The notes: generated by a model from the sequence alone, not told the origin. Positions 51,539 to 59,803 are shown, counted from the first letter of the stretch. The stretch: 64,000 nt of DNA from Gaiellasilicea sp963707575 (GCA_963707575.1 OY970171.1:620001-684000); one strand, 5' to 3'. Numbers and translations: made by a program.

Positions 51539-52269
51539 TGTGGGAGGCGCTCGGGTGGGGCCTGTTCGCGGGCTCGTCCCTGATCCTCGGCGGGATCCTC
51601 TCCCTCGTGCTCCCGATCGGCAGGCGCCCGCTCGGCCTGATCATGGCATTCGGGTCCGGCGTCCTGATCAGCGCCGTCGCCTACGAGCTCGTGGCTGAAG
51701 CCTTCGAGACCTCCTCGGGGAACGGCGAGATCGCGCTCGGTCTCGGCGCCGGCGCCCTGACCTTCTACCTGGGCGACGTGGTCGTCGACCGGATGGGCGG
51801 GGCGGACCGCAAGAAGGTGAACGGCGCCGCCGGAGCGGGCTCGGCCCTCGCGATCGTGCTCGGCATCGTCCTCGACGGCATTCCGGAGTCGGCGGTGATC
51901 GGGCTGGGGCTGCTCGAAGGCACTGGGGTGAGCGTCGCAGTGATCGCGGCGGTATTCCTCTCGAATCTCCCGGAGGCGATCGCGGCGACCACCGGCCTCA
52001 CGGCCGGCGGCTGGACTCGCGGCCGGATCCTCGGGCTCTGGACGCTCGTCACGCTCGTCTGCGGGCTGGCCTCCATGGCCGGGTACGCGCTCTTCGACTC
52101 AGCCGGGCCCGGCGCGCTCGCGTTCGTGCTCGCGTTCGCGGGAGGCGCGATCCTGACCATGCTCGCGGACACGATGATGCCCGAGGCCTTCGAGCACGGC
52201 GGCAAGCTCGTCGGCCTCCTGACGACGCTCGGCTTCGGCCTCGCGTTCGCCCTGACGATGCTCGAATAG
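51538..52269 (+). CDS. ZIP-family divalent metal transporter
   Basis: 243 residues, eight hydrophobic segments. ZIP family metal-site motifs: GIVLDGIPESAVIGLGLLEG (helix 4) and LSNLPEAIAATTGL (helix 5); the conserved His of the classic HxxPE motif is replaced by Asp (DGIPE) and Asn (NLPE). Likely imports Zn, Fe or related ions. ATG shares one base with the SulP stop (TGATG), so the two are coupled. Convergent with the K+ channel gene, stops 3 nt apart. Confidence 0.87.
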   Translation: MWEALGWGLFAGSSLILGGILSLVLPIGRRPLGLIMAFGSGVLISAVAYELVAEAFETSSGNGEIALGLGAGALTFYLGDVVVDRMGGADRKKVNGAAGAGSALAIVLGIVLDGIPESAVIGLGLLEGTGVSVAVIAAVFLSNLPEAIAATTGLTAGGWTRGRILGLWTLVTLVCGLASMAGYALFDSAGPGALAFVLAFAGGAILTMLADTMMPEAFEHGGKLVGLLTTLGFGLAFALTMLE

Positions 52270-52272
52270 CCG

Positions 52273-52689
52273 CTAGCGAGGCTCGAGACTAGCGAGCCGC
52301 CGATCGATGCTGTCGAGTCGTTCGAGGATCTGTTCCAGCTCGTCCCGAGACTCCTCGCGCGCCTCCCGGTTTCGTTGCGCTACCAGGATCGAGACGACGA
52401 CGCTCGTGAGCAGGGGAATCATCCCCAGGCCGGTGAGCATCAGCGCGCTGGCGACTATCCGGCCGATCGTGGACTCGGGGACGTAGTCGCCGTAGCCGAC
52501 GGTGGTCACGGTCGTGACCGAGAACCAGAGGGCGCTGCCGAACGTGTCGAACGCGGGATCGAGTATCCGCTCGAGCACTGCGGCGGCGGCCGCGAGGGCC
52601 GCCGCGACGGCCACGATCAGACCGACGGCCATGCGCAAGGTCAGCCGCGCCAGCGCAGCCGTGATCGTTCGTTCGATCCGCCCGGGCAT
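52273..52689 (-). CDS. Two-helix potassium channel
   Basis: 138 residues from ATG 52689. One helix (MAVGLIVAVAAALAAAAAVL), a pore loop with the K+ selectivity filter TVTTVGYGD, a second helix (IVASALMLTGLGMIPLLTSV), and a C-terminal coiled coil (SRDELEQILERLDSIDRRLA) that probably aids tetramer assembly. KcsA-like minimal channel without a ligand-binding domain. The frame is open upstream of 52689 but is low-complexity there and was not included. Confidence 0.85.
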   Translation of the reverse strand: MPGRIERTITAALARLTLRMAVGLIVAVAAALAAAAAVLERILDPAFDTFGSALWFSVTTVTTVGYGDYVPESTIGRIVASALMLTGLGMIPLLTSVVVSILVAQRNREAREESRDELEQILERLDSIDRRLASLEPR

Positions 52690-52914
52690 CGCGATTTCAG
52701 TTCGGCGTCCGGCCGGGATGCCCTGCGGCACGGGACGCCGGCCGATCCGCGCCGCTAGCCGTGCAGCAAGCCTGCCACACGCATGAGCTCGCGCAGCCGC
52801 CGACCAGGAGCGGCTTCGCCCGGCGGCAGCCGGAGCGGCCAGCACACGAGTGTCAGGAGGGAGAGTGCGAGCCGCATGCCCGTTGGACGACGGCGGCGGG
52901 CGATTCCTTCGCAC

Positions 52915-52926
52915 TAGGATCGAGGC
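52915..52926 (+). promoter_or_regulatory. -10 box placing the GNAT transcript start on an ATC codon
   Basis: TAGGAT (52915-52920), CGAGGC, then ATC 52927. This is the same geometry as the other leaderless genes, where ATG or GTG occupies this place. Confidence 0.55.
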
Positions 52927-53739
52927 ATCGCCGCCGCCGACCTCGCCCCCGCCACCCAGCTCTCGCCCGCCGAGCGCGCCGCCCTCTTCACGGCGGCGTA
53001 CGAGGGCTATCTGCTGCCTTTCAGCGTCGACGAGCCGACACTCGTCTTCATGGAGCACGCCTTCGACATCGAGCCCGAGTCATCGCTTGTCGCGCGCGCC
53101 GACGGCGAGCTCGTCGGTCTCGGCAACCTCGGCCTGCGCGGCGCGGACGCCTGGATCGGCGGCGTCGGCGTCGTGCCCGCCCATCGCGGCACCGGGCTCG
53201 GCGAAGCGCTGATGCGAGGCCTGATCGCGGAGGCCGGCGCGCGCGGGGTCGACCGGCTCTGGCTGGAGGTGATCGTCGAGAACACCGCGGCCGTCCGGCT
53301 GTACGAAAAGCTCGCCTTCTCCCACGTGCGCGACGTCGAGGTGTGGTCGCTGGAGGAGACGGTTGCCGACCGCGACATGCTCCCCTCCTCCGCGACGCTC
53401 GAGGAGGCGCACACGTGGGTGCGCGCGCACCGGCAGGGCCGGGAGCCGTGGCAGCGCGCCGACGAGACGGTCGTCCGACTGACGGAGCTCGACCCGCCGC
53501 CCCAGGGCGTGCTCGTGGACAGCGGTGCCGCGGTCGTGCGGTCGAACGCCGGCCGCATCAACCTCCTTCAGCTGGCCGGCGACGCACGGGCCGTGCTCGA
53601 CGCCGTGCGCGTCGCCGGCGAGCCGGTCTCGATGCTCAACCTCGCGACGGACGATCCGGGCGCCGCAACCTTCCGCGAGCTCGGCGGCGCCGTCGTCGTC
53701 CGTCAGCACGAGATGCTGCTTGAGCTGGACGCCGCGTGA
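52927..53739 (+). CDS. GNAT-family acetyltransferase with possible ATC start
   Basis: 270 residues if it begins at ATC 52927. GNAT core: DAWIGGVGVVPAHRGTGLGE (acetyl-CoA loop) and LWLEVIVENTAAVRLYEKLA, then a degenerate second lobe. The 41 residues before ATG 53050 (including LSPAERAALFTAAYEGYLLP) look like genuine family N-terminus and are preceded by an in-frame TAG at 52915. The only ATG is too far inside. Substrate unknown. Overlaps the next gene by GTGA. Confidence 0.78.
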   Translation: MAAADLAPATQLSPAERAALFTAAYEGYLLPFSVDEPTLVFMEHAFDIEPESSLVARADGELVGLGNLGLRGADAWIGGVGVVPAHRGTGLGEALMRGLIAEAGARGVDRLWLEVIVENTAAVRLYEKLAFSHVRDVEVWSLEETVADRDMLPSSATLEEAHTWVRAHRQGREPWQRADETVVRLTELDPPPQGVLVDSGAAVVRSNAGRINLLQLAGDARAVLDAVRVAGEPVSMLNLATDDPGAATFRELGGAVVVRQHEMLLELDAA

Positions 53740-53921
53740 TCCTCCAGCTCGTCTTCGCGGCTGCGTGCATCTTCCTCGGGACGACGATCGTCATGCTGCG
53801 CGACCGGCTCGGCGCGCAGGCGAAGGCGCAGGGCCACGGGCTCGTGCCCGGCATGTACCTCCTGGTCGGCGCGATCCTCGTCGCCTCAGGCGCGTACGCC
53901 GCCGCGGACGCTCTGGCCTAG
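53736..53921 (+). CDS. Small two-helix membrane protein
   Basis: 61 residues: helix 1 ILQLVFAAACIFLGTTIVML, a basic turn RDRLGAQAKAQGHG, helix 2 GMYLLVGAILVASGAYAAAD. GTG start overlaps the GNAT stop (GTGA). No recognised family. The stop codon lies within the -10 box of the next gene. Confidence 0.6.
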   Translation: MILQLVFAAACIFLGTTIVMLRDRLGAQAKAQGHGLVPGMYLLVGAILVASGAYAAADALA

Positions 53922-53931
53922 ACTCGAAGGC
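53919..53931 (+). promoter_or_regulatory. -10 box for leaderless glycosyltransferase-PHP gene
   Basis: TAGACT (53919-53924), CGAAGGC, GTG 53932. The TAG of the hexamer is also the stop codon of the upstream small gene. Confidence 0.6.
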
Positions 53932-55668
53932 GTGAGTCTCCGTATCTGCCTCGTGACGCCGTTCGCGTGGTCGCAGCCGCACGACGTGAACGAGCACGTG
54001 GCCGGGGTCGCCCGCGCGCTGAGGGAGCTGGGGCACTTCGTCACCGTTCTCGCGCCGTCCAGCCGCACCACCGACCTGCTCGCTGGGCGCCGCGCTCTGA
54101 ACCGCGGCGAGGAGGCCGAGGTGATCGCCGTCGGCCCCGCCGTGCCGGTCTCGCGCCGCTCGAGCCTCGGCGTCCCGGTGGGCGTGCGCGCCAATCTCTG
54201 GCTCGCGCTCGACCAGGGTGCCTTCGACGTCGTGCACGGCTTCGAGCCGGGGCTGCCGAGCATCTCCTACCTGGCCCTGCGCGACTCGAAGACGCTCGGC
54301 GTGGCCACGTTCGTCTCGCGCGAGCGGCTCACGTATCCGCCGCGGCGCGCGCTCCGCGAGAAGCTGCTCGGCCGGATCGACGCACTGCTCGCCACCTCGC
54401 CCGAGACGGCGGCCGCCGCCGCGGAGCGCTTTCCCGGCGACTACCGGGTCGTCTCGCCGGGCGTCGACCTCGAGCGCTTCCGGCCCGGCACGAAGCGGAA
54501 GCTGATCGTTGTCGAGCTCCAGTCGGCGTCGCTCCCGGTCGCGCGCGCGGCGCTCAGGTCGCTGCGCGAGCTCCCCGAGTGGGAGCTCGTGCTGCTGAGG
54601 ACGAAGCCGCTTACCACCCGTCCCGGGATCCCGCTAGGGCTCCGCGACCGCGTGCGCGTCCGCTCCGGCCGAACCGCGGCTGCCCGGGCCGCCGTGCTTT
54701 CGGAGGCGGAGATCTTCGCGCCGGCGCCCGCCGGATCCTCGCGCCTGCTGCTGGAGGCACAGGCTGCCGGAGCCGCGGTCGCCGCCGCGCCCGCCTCCGC
54801 CGAGCAGCCGGAGCTCGCGGCGGCCGCGATCGCGCGCTACGCGGAGGACCCCGACCTGCGCGAGCGCAAACGCGCCGCAGCGCTCGAGGAAGCGCGGCGC
54901 CACGGCTTCCCCGAGGTCGCCGGCGAGCTCGACGAGCTGTATCGCGGCCTCACCGGACGCCGCCGGAGGCCCGGACGCCGCGACGAGGGGCCGCTCGCCG
55001 ACCGGCCCTGGATCGTCGCCGACCTCCACATGCACACGAACTGGTCGCACGACTGCTCGATCGAGGTCGACGAGCTGCTCGACCACGCCGAGGCGGAGGG
55101 GCTCGGCGCGATTGCGGTCACCGACCACAACGTCTTCGGCGGCGCGCTCGAGGCCGTCGGGCGGGCGCGGCGGCGCGACCTCGTCGTGATCCCGGGCGAG
55201 GAGGTGAAGACCGACGGTCAGGGCGAGGTGATCGGGCTCTTCCTGCAGGAGGAGATCCCGCGCGGCCTCTCCTTCGGCGACACGATCGCCGCGATTCGAG
55301 AGCAGGGCGGCCTCGTCTACCTCCCCCACCCCTTCGACCGGATGCACGCGATCCCGGATCCGATCACGCTCCACCGCCACCTCGCCGAGATCGACGTCTT
55401 CGAGGTCTACAACGCGCGCCTGCTCTTCGAGACCTACAACGACGAGGCGCAGCGCTTCGCCCGCAAGTACAACCTGGTCGCCGGCGCCGGCTCGGACGCG
55501 CACGTGCTCCAGGGGGTGGGAACGGGCGCCGTGCGCATGCGGCGGTTCGAGGGGGCGGAGGAGTTCCTGCTCTCGCTGCGGAGCGCCGAGGTGCTGCGCC
55601 GGCCGAAGTCGCTGGCCTACCTGCAGAGCCTCAAGTGGGTGGCCCAGGTCAAGGAAAAGGTGCGCTAG
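53932..55668 (+). CDS. Glycosyltransferase (GT4-like) fused to a PHP-domain phosphoesterase
   Basis: 578 residues. N-terminal half is GT-B glycosyltransferase-like: CLVTPFAWSQPHDVNEHVAG, HGFEPGLPSISYLALR, VVSPGVDLERFRPG and SRLLLEAQAAGAAVAAAPAS. After a basic linker (GRRRRPGRRDE) the C-terminal half (about 360-578) is a PHP domain: DLHMHTNWSHDCS, AVTDHNVFGG, VIPGEEVKTDG, VYLPHPFD and GAGSDAH, with all metal-binding His/Asp. The transferase half lacks an obvious complete ExxxxxxxE site. Joint action on a sugar-phosphate substrate is inference. Confidence 0.85.
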   Translation: MSLRICLVTPFAWSQPHDVNEHVAGVARALRELGHFVTVLAPSSRTTDLLAGRRALNRGEEAEVIAVGPAVPVSRRSSLGVPVGVRANLWLALDQGAFDVVHGFEPGLPSISYLALRDSKTLGVATFVSRERLTYPPRRALREKLLGRIDALLATSPETAAAAAERFPGDYRVVSPGVDLERFRPGTKRKLIVVELQSASLPVARAALRSLRELPEWELVLLRTKPLTTRPGIPLGLRDRVRVRSGRTAAARAAVLSEAEIFAPAPAGSSRLLLEAQAAGAAVAAAPASAEQPELAAAAIARYAEDPDLRERKRAAALEEARRHGFPEVAGELDELYRGLTGRRRRPGRRDEGPLADRPWIVADLHMHTNWSHDCSIEVDELLDHAEAEGLGAIAVTDHNVFGGALEAVGRARRRDLVVIPGEEVKTDGQGEVIGLFLQEEIPRGLSFGDTIAAIREQGGLVYLPHPFDRMHAIPDPITLHRHLAEIDVFEVYNARLLFETYNDEAQRFARKYNLVAGAGSDAHVLQGVGTGAVRMRRFEGAEEFLLSLRSAEVLRRPKSLAYLQSLKWVAQVKEKVR

Positions 55669-55690
55669 AGGAGAACCCTGGAACGTCCCC

Positions 55691-56278
55691 GTGTCTGCCG
55701 TGCCCACCGACGAGATCTACGAGCGCTACCTCCAGAAGGCGATCTCCGAGATCAACGAGCTCGGGGACGAGATCGGCCGCGCCGGCGACGAGGCCAACGT
55801 TCCCGTCCTGGGCTCGGGTCACCCGCTCGCGGACATCTTCCTGCTCAAGTACGAGCCGCAGGCATCGGAGGTGCAGGAGGGTGTCGCCTTCTTCGGCCGC
55901 TCCGGCCAGGCGCTGCTGAAGTCGCTCCAGCGGCTGCGCGTCGACCCGATGGCGGTGTACGGGACGAACTGCCTCAAGCTCGCGCGGCAGGATCCGGCGG
56001 AGGCGCGGCCGTGGCTCGTGCGCGAGCTGCACATCGTCGGCCCGAAGCTGCTCGTCGTCATGGGCGAGCGCGCCGTCGAGTTCCTGAACGCACTCGAGTT
56101 CCCCCTCTCCGATCCCCTCGACGCGGAAGGCGACGGGCTGCAGCGGTTCACGGGCACGATCGCGGCGCTCGTCGTCCCCGACATCGACGCGGCGCTCGAC
56201 GAGGCTCCGGCGAAGACCGCCTTCTGGAACGCCTTCAAGGCGCTCGGCCCGTGGTGGGCGGAGCTGCCGCCGTACTAG
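55691..56278 (+). CDS. Uracil-DNA glycosylase-superfamily protein, degenerate
   Basis: 195 residues. Aligns by eye with family 4 UDG: VLGSGHPLADIFLLKYEPQA in place of the uracil-binding GEAPG motif, EGVAFFGRSGQALLKSLQRL, VYGTNCLKLARQDPAEARPW, LHIVGPKLLVVMGERAVEFL. Family 4 enzymes use four Cys for a 4Fe-4S cluster; only one Cys is present here and the active-site motif is altered, so glycosylase activity is doubtful. GTG 55691 lies 22 nt after the upstream stop. Confidence 0.7.
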   Translation: MSAVPTDEIYERYLQKAISEINELGDEIGRAGDEANVPVLGSGHPLADIFLLKYEPQASEVQEGVAFFGRSGQALLKSLQRLRVDPMAVYGTNCLKLARQDPAEARPWLVRELHIVGPKLLVVMGERAVEFLNALEFPLSDPLDAEGDGLQRFTGTIAALVVPDIDAALDEAPAKTAFWNAFKALGPWWAELPPY

Positions 56279-56279
56279 C

Positions 56280-57302
56280 TTGAGTCGAAGGCGCACGGCC
56301 GCACTCGCCGCGGTGACGCTTCTCGTCGCCGCGTACAGCGCAGGCGCGGAGTACCTCTGGCACGCGCGGCTCGGCCTGGACGTCACCTTCCTCGTCGTCG
56401 CGGTCATCCCGGTCACGCTGCTCGTGATCTGGCTCGCACTCCCCTACCTGGGCGCCCGCGGGCTCCTGCCCGTCGGCCTCGCGCTCGCCGTGCTCGCCGT
56501 CGGCTTCCACTTCGCCGAGCTCGACGTGCTCTTCAATCTCGCCAAGCTCTACGCCCTCGTTGCGCTCGGCTTCTGGTTCCTCAGCTTCTTCGAGACCGTC
56601 GCCTGGGCCGTGCTCGTCGCGGCGGTGATCCCGGCCGTCGACGCACTCTCCGTCTGGCGCGGGCCGACCGGGCACATCGTCGAGAACGAGCCCGGTGTGT
56701 TCGAGGACGTGTCGGTCGCGTTCCGGATCCCGGGCGAGGGCAGCACCGCCAACCTCGGCCCGCCCGACATCCTCTTCTTCGCGGTCTTCCTCGGCGCCGC
56801 GGAGCGCTTCGGCCTGCGCGTGGCCGCGACCTGGGTGGCGATGACCACGCTCCTCGGCGTGACCCTCGTGCTGGCGGCGACGACTGACGTCGCTGGCCTC
56901 CCCGCGCTGCCGGCCATCTGCATCGGCTTCCTGGTGGCCAACATCGACCTGATCTGGCGGGCGCTGCGCCGCCGCGGACGCGCGCCCGTCCGGATCTACG
57001 GCCGCACGGACGCGCTGATGTTCGATCTCGACGCGGACGTGCTCGAGCGCACGGACGAGCGCGTCGTCCTGCTCACGCGCGAGCGGCCGCCGCGGAACGC
57101 TGCCGTGCAGCTCGTCCCGCCCGACCGCGGCGAGCTGACGCTCGACGGCGCCGAGCCCGTCCCGGCGGAGGTGCACGACCTCGCCTTCGGCCTCGTCGTC
57201 GTCCCCTACGACGAGACCCCCACACTGCGCGACTCGGTTCATCCCGAGCAGCTCGCCGCCGACGACGCGACGGTCGAGCGGCTGAAGCGGGAACGACGGT
57301 AG
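56280..57302 (+). CDS. Presenilin/A22-like intramembrane aspartyl protease homologue
   Basis: 340 residues, about eight to nine membrane helices then a soluble C-terminal tail (from about 235). Three features match the A22 family: AVDALSVWRGPTGHIVE with Asp121 (the YD motif region), NLGPPDILFFAVFLG with Asp163 (where GxGD is usual), and LPALPAICIGF containing the PAL motif (208-211). Start TTG 56280 directly after the UDG-like stop. GxGD is changed to GPPD here, so activity needs testing. Confidence 0.6.
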   Translation: MSRRRTAALAAVTLLVAAYSAGAEYLWHARLGLDVTFLVVAVIPVTLLVIWLALPYLGARGLLPVGLALAVLAVGFHFAELDVLFNLAKLYALVALGFWFLSFFETVAWAVLVAAVIPAVDALSVWRGPTGHIVENEPGVFEDVSVAFRIPGEGSTANLGPPDILFFAVFLGAAERFGLRVAATWVAMTTLLGVTLVLAATTDVAGLPALPAICIGFLVANIDLIWRALRRRGRAPVRIYGRTDALMFDLDADVLERTDERVVLLTRERPPRNAAVQLVPPDRGELTLDGAEPVPAEVHDLAFGLVVVPYDETPTLRDSVHPEQLAADDATVERLKRERR

Positions 57303-57307
57303 AGCTC

Positions 57308-57313
57308 TAGTCT
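57308..57313 (+). promoter_or_regulatory. -10 box upstream of the DUF429 gene
   Basis: TAGTCT, 10 nt before ATG 57324, predicting a leader of about 3 nt. Confidence 0.45.
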
Positions 57314-57323
57314 CCGGGCGACG

Positions 57324-58262
57324 ATGGCCGACCGCGACAGCCTCGACTCCCTCGACGAGCACGTTCGCCGTGCCCTGCACGACGCCCGGCTCGACCTCAC
57401 GCTCGAGTTTCACCCACAGCCGAGCGGTGCGCGCTCCGGGCGGATCCTGCTGAGAGACAAGGACGGCCTCACGGTCGCCGACCTCGCGCTGGGGAGCGCG
57501 GAGGAGCTGAACGAGGCTCTCGCCCGGCTCGTCGTGCTCGGCTTTTGCGCCGACGAGGCGACGCCGTCCCGCTCGGGCGCGCCCGCCCGCACGCGCGGCG
57601 CGCGGATCGAGACCGAGGTGGTGGTCGCGGGCGTCGACGGCTACCGCAAGGGCTGGGTGGCGGTCTCGGTCGACCCGAGCGGCGACGTCGAGGTCTCCAC
57701 CCATGCCACCTTCGCCGAGGTGCTGGCGCTCCGGGCACAGGTGATCGCCGTCGACATCCCGATCGACCCGAGCGGGCGCGGCGCGCGCCGGGCCGACTCG
57801 GGCGCGCGCGCCTTCGTCGGCGGCCGCGCGAGCAGCGTCTTCACGACCCCACCCCGTGCCGCGCTCGAGGCCCGGACGTTCGCCGAGGCGAACGAGCTGG
57901 CACGCACGATCACCGGCAAGGGGATCTCGCAGCAGGCGTTCGGGCTCCGACAGAAGCTGCTGGAGGTGCACGAGCATGCGGGCGGCGACGAGCGGATCGT
58001 CGAGATGCACCCCGAGGTGTCGTTCTGCGAGCTGGCCGGCGCGCCGCTCGGCGAGTCGAAGCACACCGCCGAGGGGCTGGCGAGGCGCCGCGCGCTGCTC
58101 TCTGGTGCGGGGATCGAGCTGCCGGAGGCGGTGCACGGCGTCCCGGAGGTCGACCTGCTCGACGCGGCTGTGGGCGCGTGGACCGCCGCCCGCTACACGC
58201 GAGGGGACGCACGGGCGTTCCCGCCGGAGCACACCGACCGGCTCGGCGCGATCTGGCGCTAA
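57324..58262 (+). CDS. DUF429-domain predicted RNase H-like nuclease
   Basis: 312 residues. An N-terminal 90-residue extension precedes the DUF429 core: VVAGVDGYRKGWVAVSVDPS (first Asp), VIAVDIPIDPSGRGARRADS, GKGISQQAFGLRQKLLEVHE, IVEMHPEVSFCELAG and DLLDAAVGAWTAARY. The acidic residues fit an RNase H fold metal site; substrate unknown. The stop TAA lies inside the left arm of the long inverted repeat at 58259-58427. Confidence 0.87.
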   Translation: MADRDSLDSLDEHVRRALHDARLDLTLEFHPQPSGARSGRILLRDKDGLTVADLALGSAEELNEALARLVVLGFCADEATPSRSGAPARTRGARIETEVVVAGVDGYRKGWVAVSVDPSGDVEVSTHATFAEVLALRAQVIAVDIPIDPSGRGARRADSGARAFVGGRASSVFTTPPRAALEARTFAEANELARTITGKGISQQAFGLRQKLLEVHEHAGGDERIVEMHPEVSFCELAGAPLGESKHTAEGLARRRALLSGAGIELPEAVHGVPEVDLLDAAVGAWTAARYTRGDARAFPPEHTDRLGAIWR

Positions 58263-58427
58263 GAGGCTCTAACGCAATGAAACTCTGAGCCGCTGGGGCA
58301 CGCTGGGCGGCGCGATGCGGCGTCCTCGTCGCGTCGATATGTCTGCATATCGGCGCTCCCTGCGTCCTTGCCTCGCACCACCCATCGCACCCCAGCGACG
58401 AGGTGTCATTACGTTAGAGCCTCTAAG
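58259..58427. repeat. 169-bp nearly full-length inverted repeat between convergent genes
   Basis: Outer 22-nt arms at 58259-58280 and 58406-58427 match at 20 of 22 positions when one is reverse-complemented (shared core AGAGGCTCTAACG). Inner matching blocks include GCTGGGG with CCCCAGC and a central hairpin CGATATG-TCTG-CATATCG. Many arm differences are C/T or A/G, which would be G-U pairs in a minus-strand transcript. The arms contain the stop codons of both flanking genes. Confidence 0.75.
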
Positions 58428-59787
58428 TCCGCTCGAGCAGCGCGACGGTCTCGATGTGCGGTGTGTGCGGGAACATGTCCACCGGCCGCGCCCGCATCAG
58501 CTCGTAGCCGTGCTCCGCACGCAGCACCTTCACGTCGGAGGCGAGCGTGGTCGGGTTGCAGGAGACGTAGACGATCCGCTGCGCGCCCAGGCTCCCGGTC
58601 CGCTTCAGCGCCTTGCCCGCGAGACCGGCCCGCGGTGGGTCGACGACGACCACGTCCGGCAGGCCGGCGCGCTCGGCCAGCTCCTCGATCGACTGGCCGA
58701 CGTTGCCGGCGAAGAAGGCGGCGTTGGAGATGCCGTTCAGGTCGGCGTTCTCGAGCGCACAGGCCACCGCCTCCTCCGAGATCTCGACGCCCCAGACGGT
58801 GAGCGCGTTCGCAGCCAGCGCCAGGCCGATCGTGCCGGTGCCGCAGTAGAGGTCGTAGACCGTCTCGTTGCCCGTCAGGGCCGCGTACTCGATTGCCAGC
58901 GAGTACAGCTGCTCCGCCATCTCGGTGTTCGTCTGCAGGAAGGCGTTCGGCCGGACGCGGTAGCGCAGCCCGAGGATCTCCTCCTCGATCGCGTCCTCGC
59001 CCCAGAGCAGGGTGGTAGGCAGGTTCGTCACCTCGGACGGGCCGTCGTTGACCGCCCAGTGGATCGAGCGCACCTCGGGGAAGCGGCGCAGCACCTCGAC
59101 GAAGTAGGCGGTCTCGAACTTCTCGCCCGGCCCGGTCACGAGCAGCACGAGCACCTGGCCGGTGTTGCGGCCCTCGCGCACGACGAGGTGGCGCAGGTAG
59201 CCGGTGTGCTCGGCCTGCTCGTAGGCGACGAGATTCTCCTCACGCGCCCAGTCACGCACCGCGTTGCGGATCGAGTTGCCGAGGTCGGTCGTGAGCCAGC
59301 ACTTCTCGATCTCCAGCACCTCGTCCCAACGGCCGGCCTTGTGGAAGCCGAGCGCAGGCCCCGATGGCGTCTGCGTGAACGAGTACTCCATCTTGTTCCG
59401 GTAGAAGAAAGCCGAGGCCGCCGGGACGATGGGCTCGAGCGGCGGGTCGGGGATCCCACCGATGCGGACGAGCGCATCGCGGACCTGCGCCTCCTTCGAG
59501 GCGACCTGCACCGCGTAGTCGAGATCCTGGAAGCGGCAGCCGCCGCAGGCCGGATAGTGGGCGCAGGGAGCGTCGACGCGCTGCGGGGACGGCTCGAGGA
59601 TCTCGGTCGCGAGCGCCTCGGCGAACCCGCGCTTGACCTTCGTCACCCGCGCGCGCACGCGATCGCCCGGCAAACCACGGCGTACGAACACGACGAAGCC
59701 GTTCAGGCGAGCGACGCCGTTGCCGCCGTAGGCGAGCGAGTCGACCTGGAGCTCGACCTCGTCGTCTCTGCGCACCGGAGCGGCCAT
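58423..59787 (-). CDS. rlmD: 23S rRNA (uracil-5-)-methyltransferase RlmD/RumA family
   Basis: 454 residues. N-terminal TRAM domain (DEVELQVDSLAYGGNGVARL), Fe-S cysteines in CAHYPACGGCRFQDLDY plus a later Cys, SAM-binding VYDLYCGTGTIGLALAANA, catalytic motif VVVDPPRAGLAGKAL and VYVSCNPTTLASDVKVL with the nucleophilic Cys. Methylates a uracil in RNA, most likely 23S rRNA; tRNA (TrmA-like) specificity cannot be excluded. ATG 59787 has TACCCT 6 nt upstream. Confidence 0.92.
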   Translation of the reverse strand: MAAPVRRDDEVELQVDSLAYGGNGVARLNGFVVFVRRGLPGDRVRARVTKVKRGFAEALATEILEPSPQRVDAPCAHYPACGGCRFQDLDYAVQVASKEAQVRDALVRIGGIPDPPLEPIVPAASAFFYRNKMEYSFTQTPSGPALGFHKAGRWDEVLEIEKCWLTTDLGNSIRNAVRDWAREENLVAYEQAEHTGYLRHLVVREGRNTGQVLVLLVTGPGEKFETAYFVEVLRRFPEVRSIHWAVNDGPSEVTNLPTTLLWGEDAIEEEILGLRYRVRPNAFLQTNTEMAEQLYSLAIEYAALTGNETVYDLYCGTGTIGLALAANALTVWGVEISEEAVACALENADLNGISNAAFFAGNVGQSIEELAERAGLPDVVVVDPPRAGLAGKALKRTGSLGAQRIVYVSCNPTTLASDVKVLRAEHGYELMRARPVDMFPHTPHIETVALLERT

Positions 59788-59799
59788 CCCGCCAGGGTA
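59788..59799 (-). promoter_or_regulatory. -10 box for leaderless rlmD
   Basis: TACCCT (minus 59799-59794), GGCGGG, ATG 59787. Confidence 0.55.
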
Positions 59800-59803
59800 C
59801 GCG

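Noticed and set aside
52690..53058. Upstream in-frame extension of the K+ channel gene to 53058
   Set aside because: It overlaps the GNAT gene antisense, is low-complexity and adds no domain; ATG 52689 directly precedes the channel.
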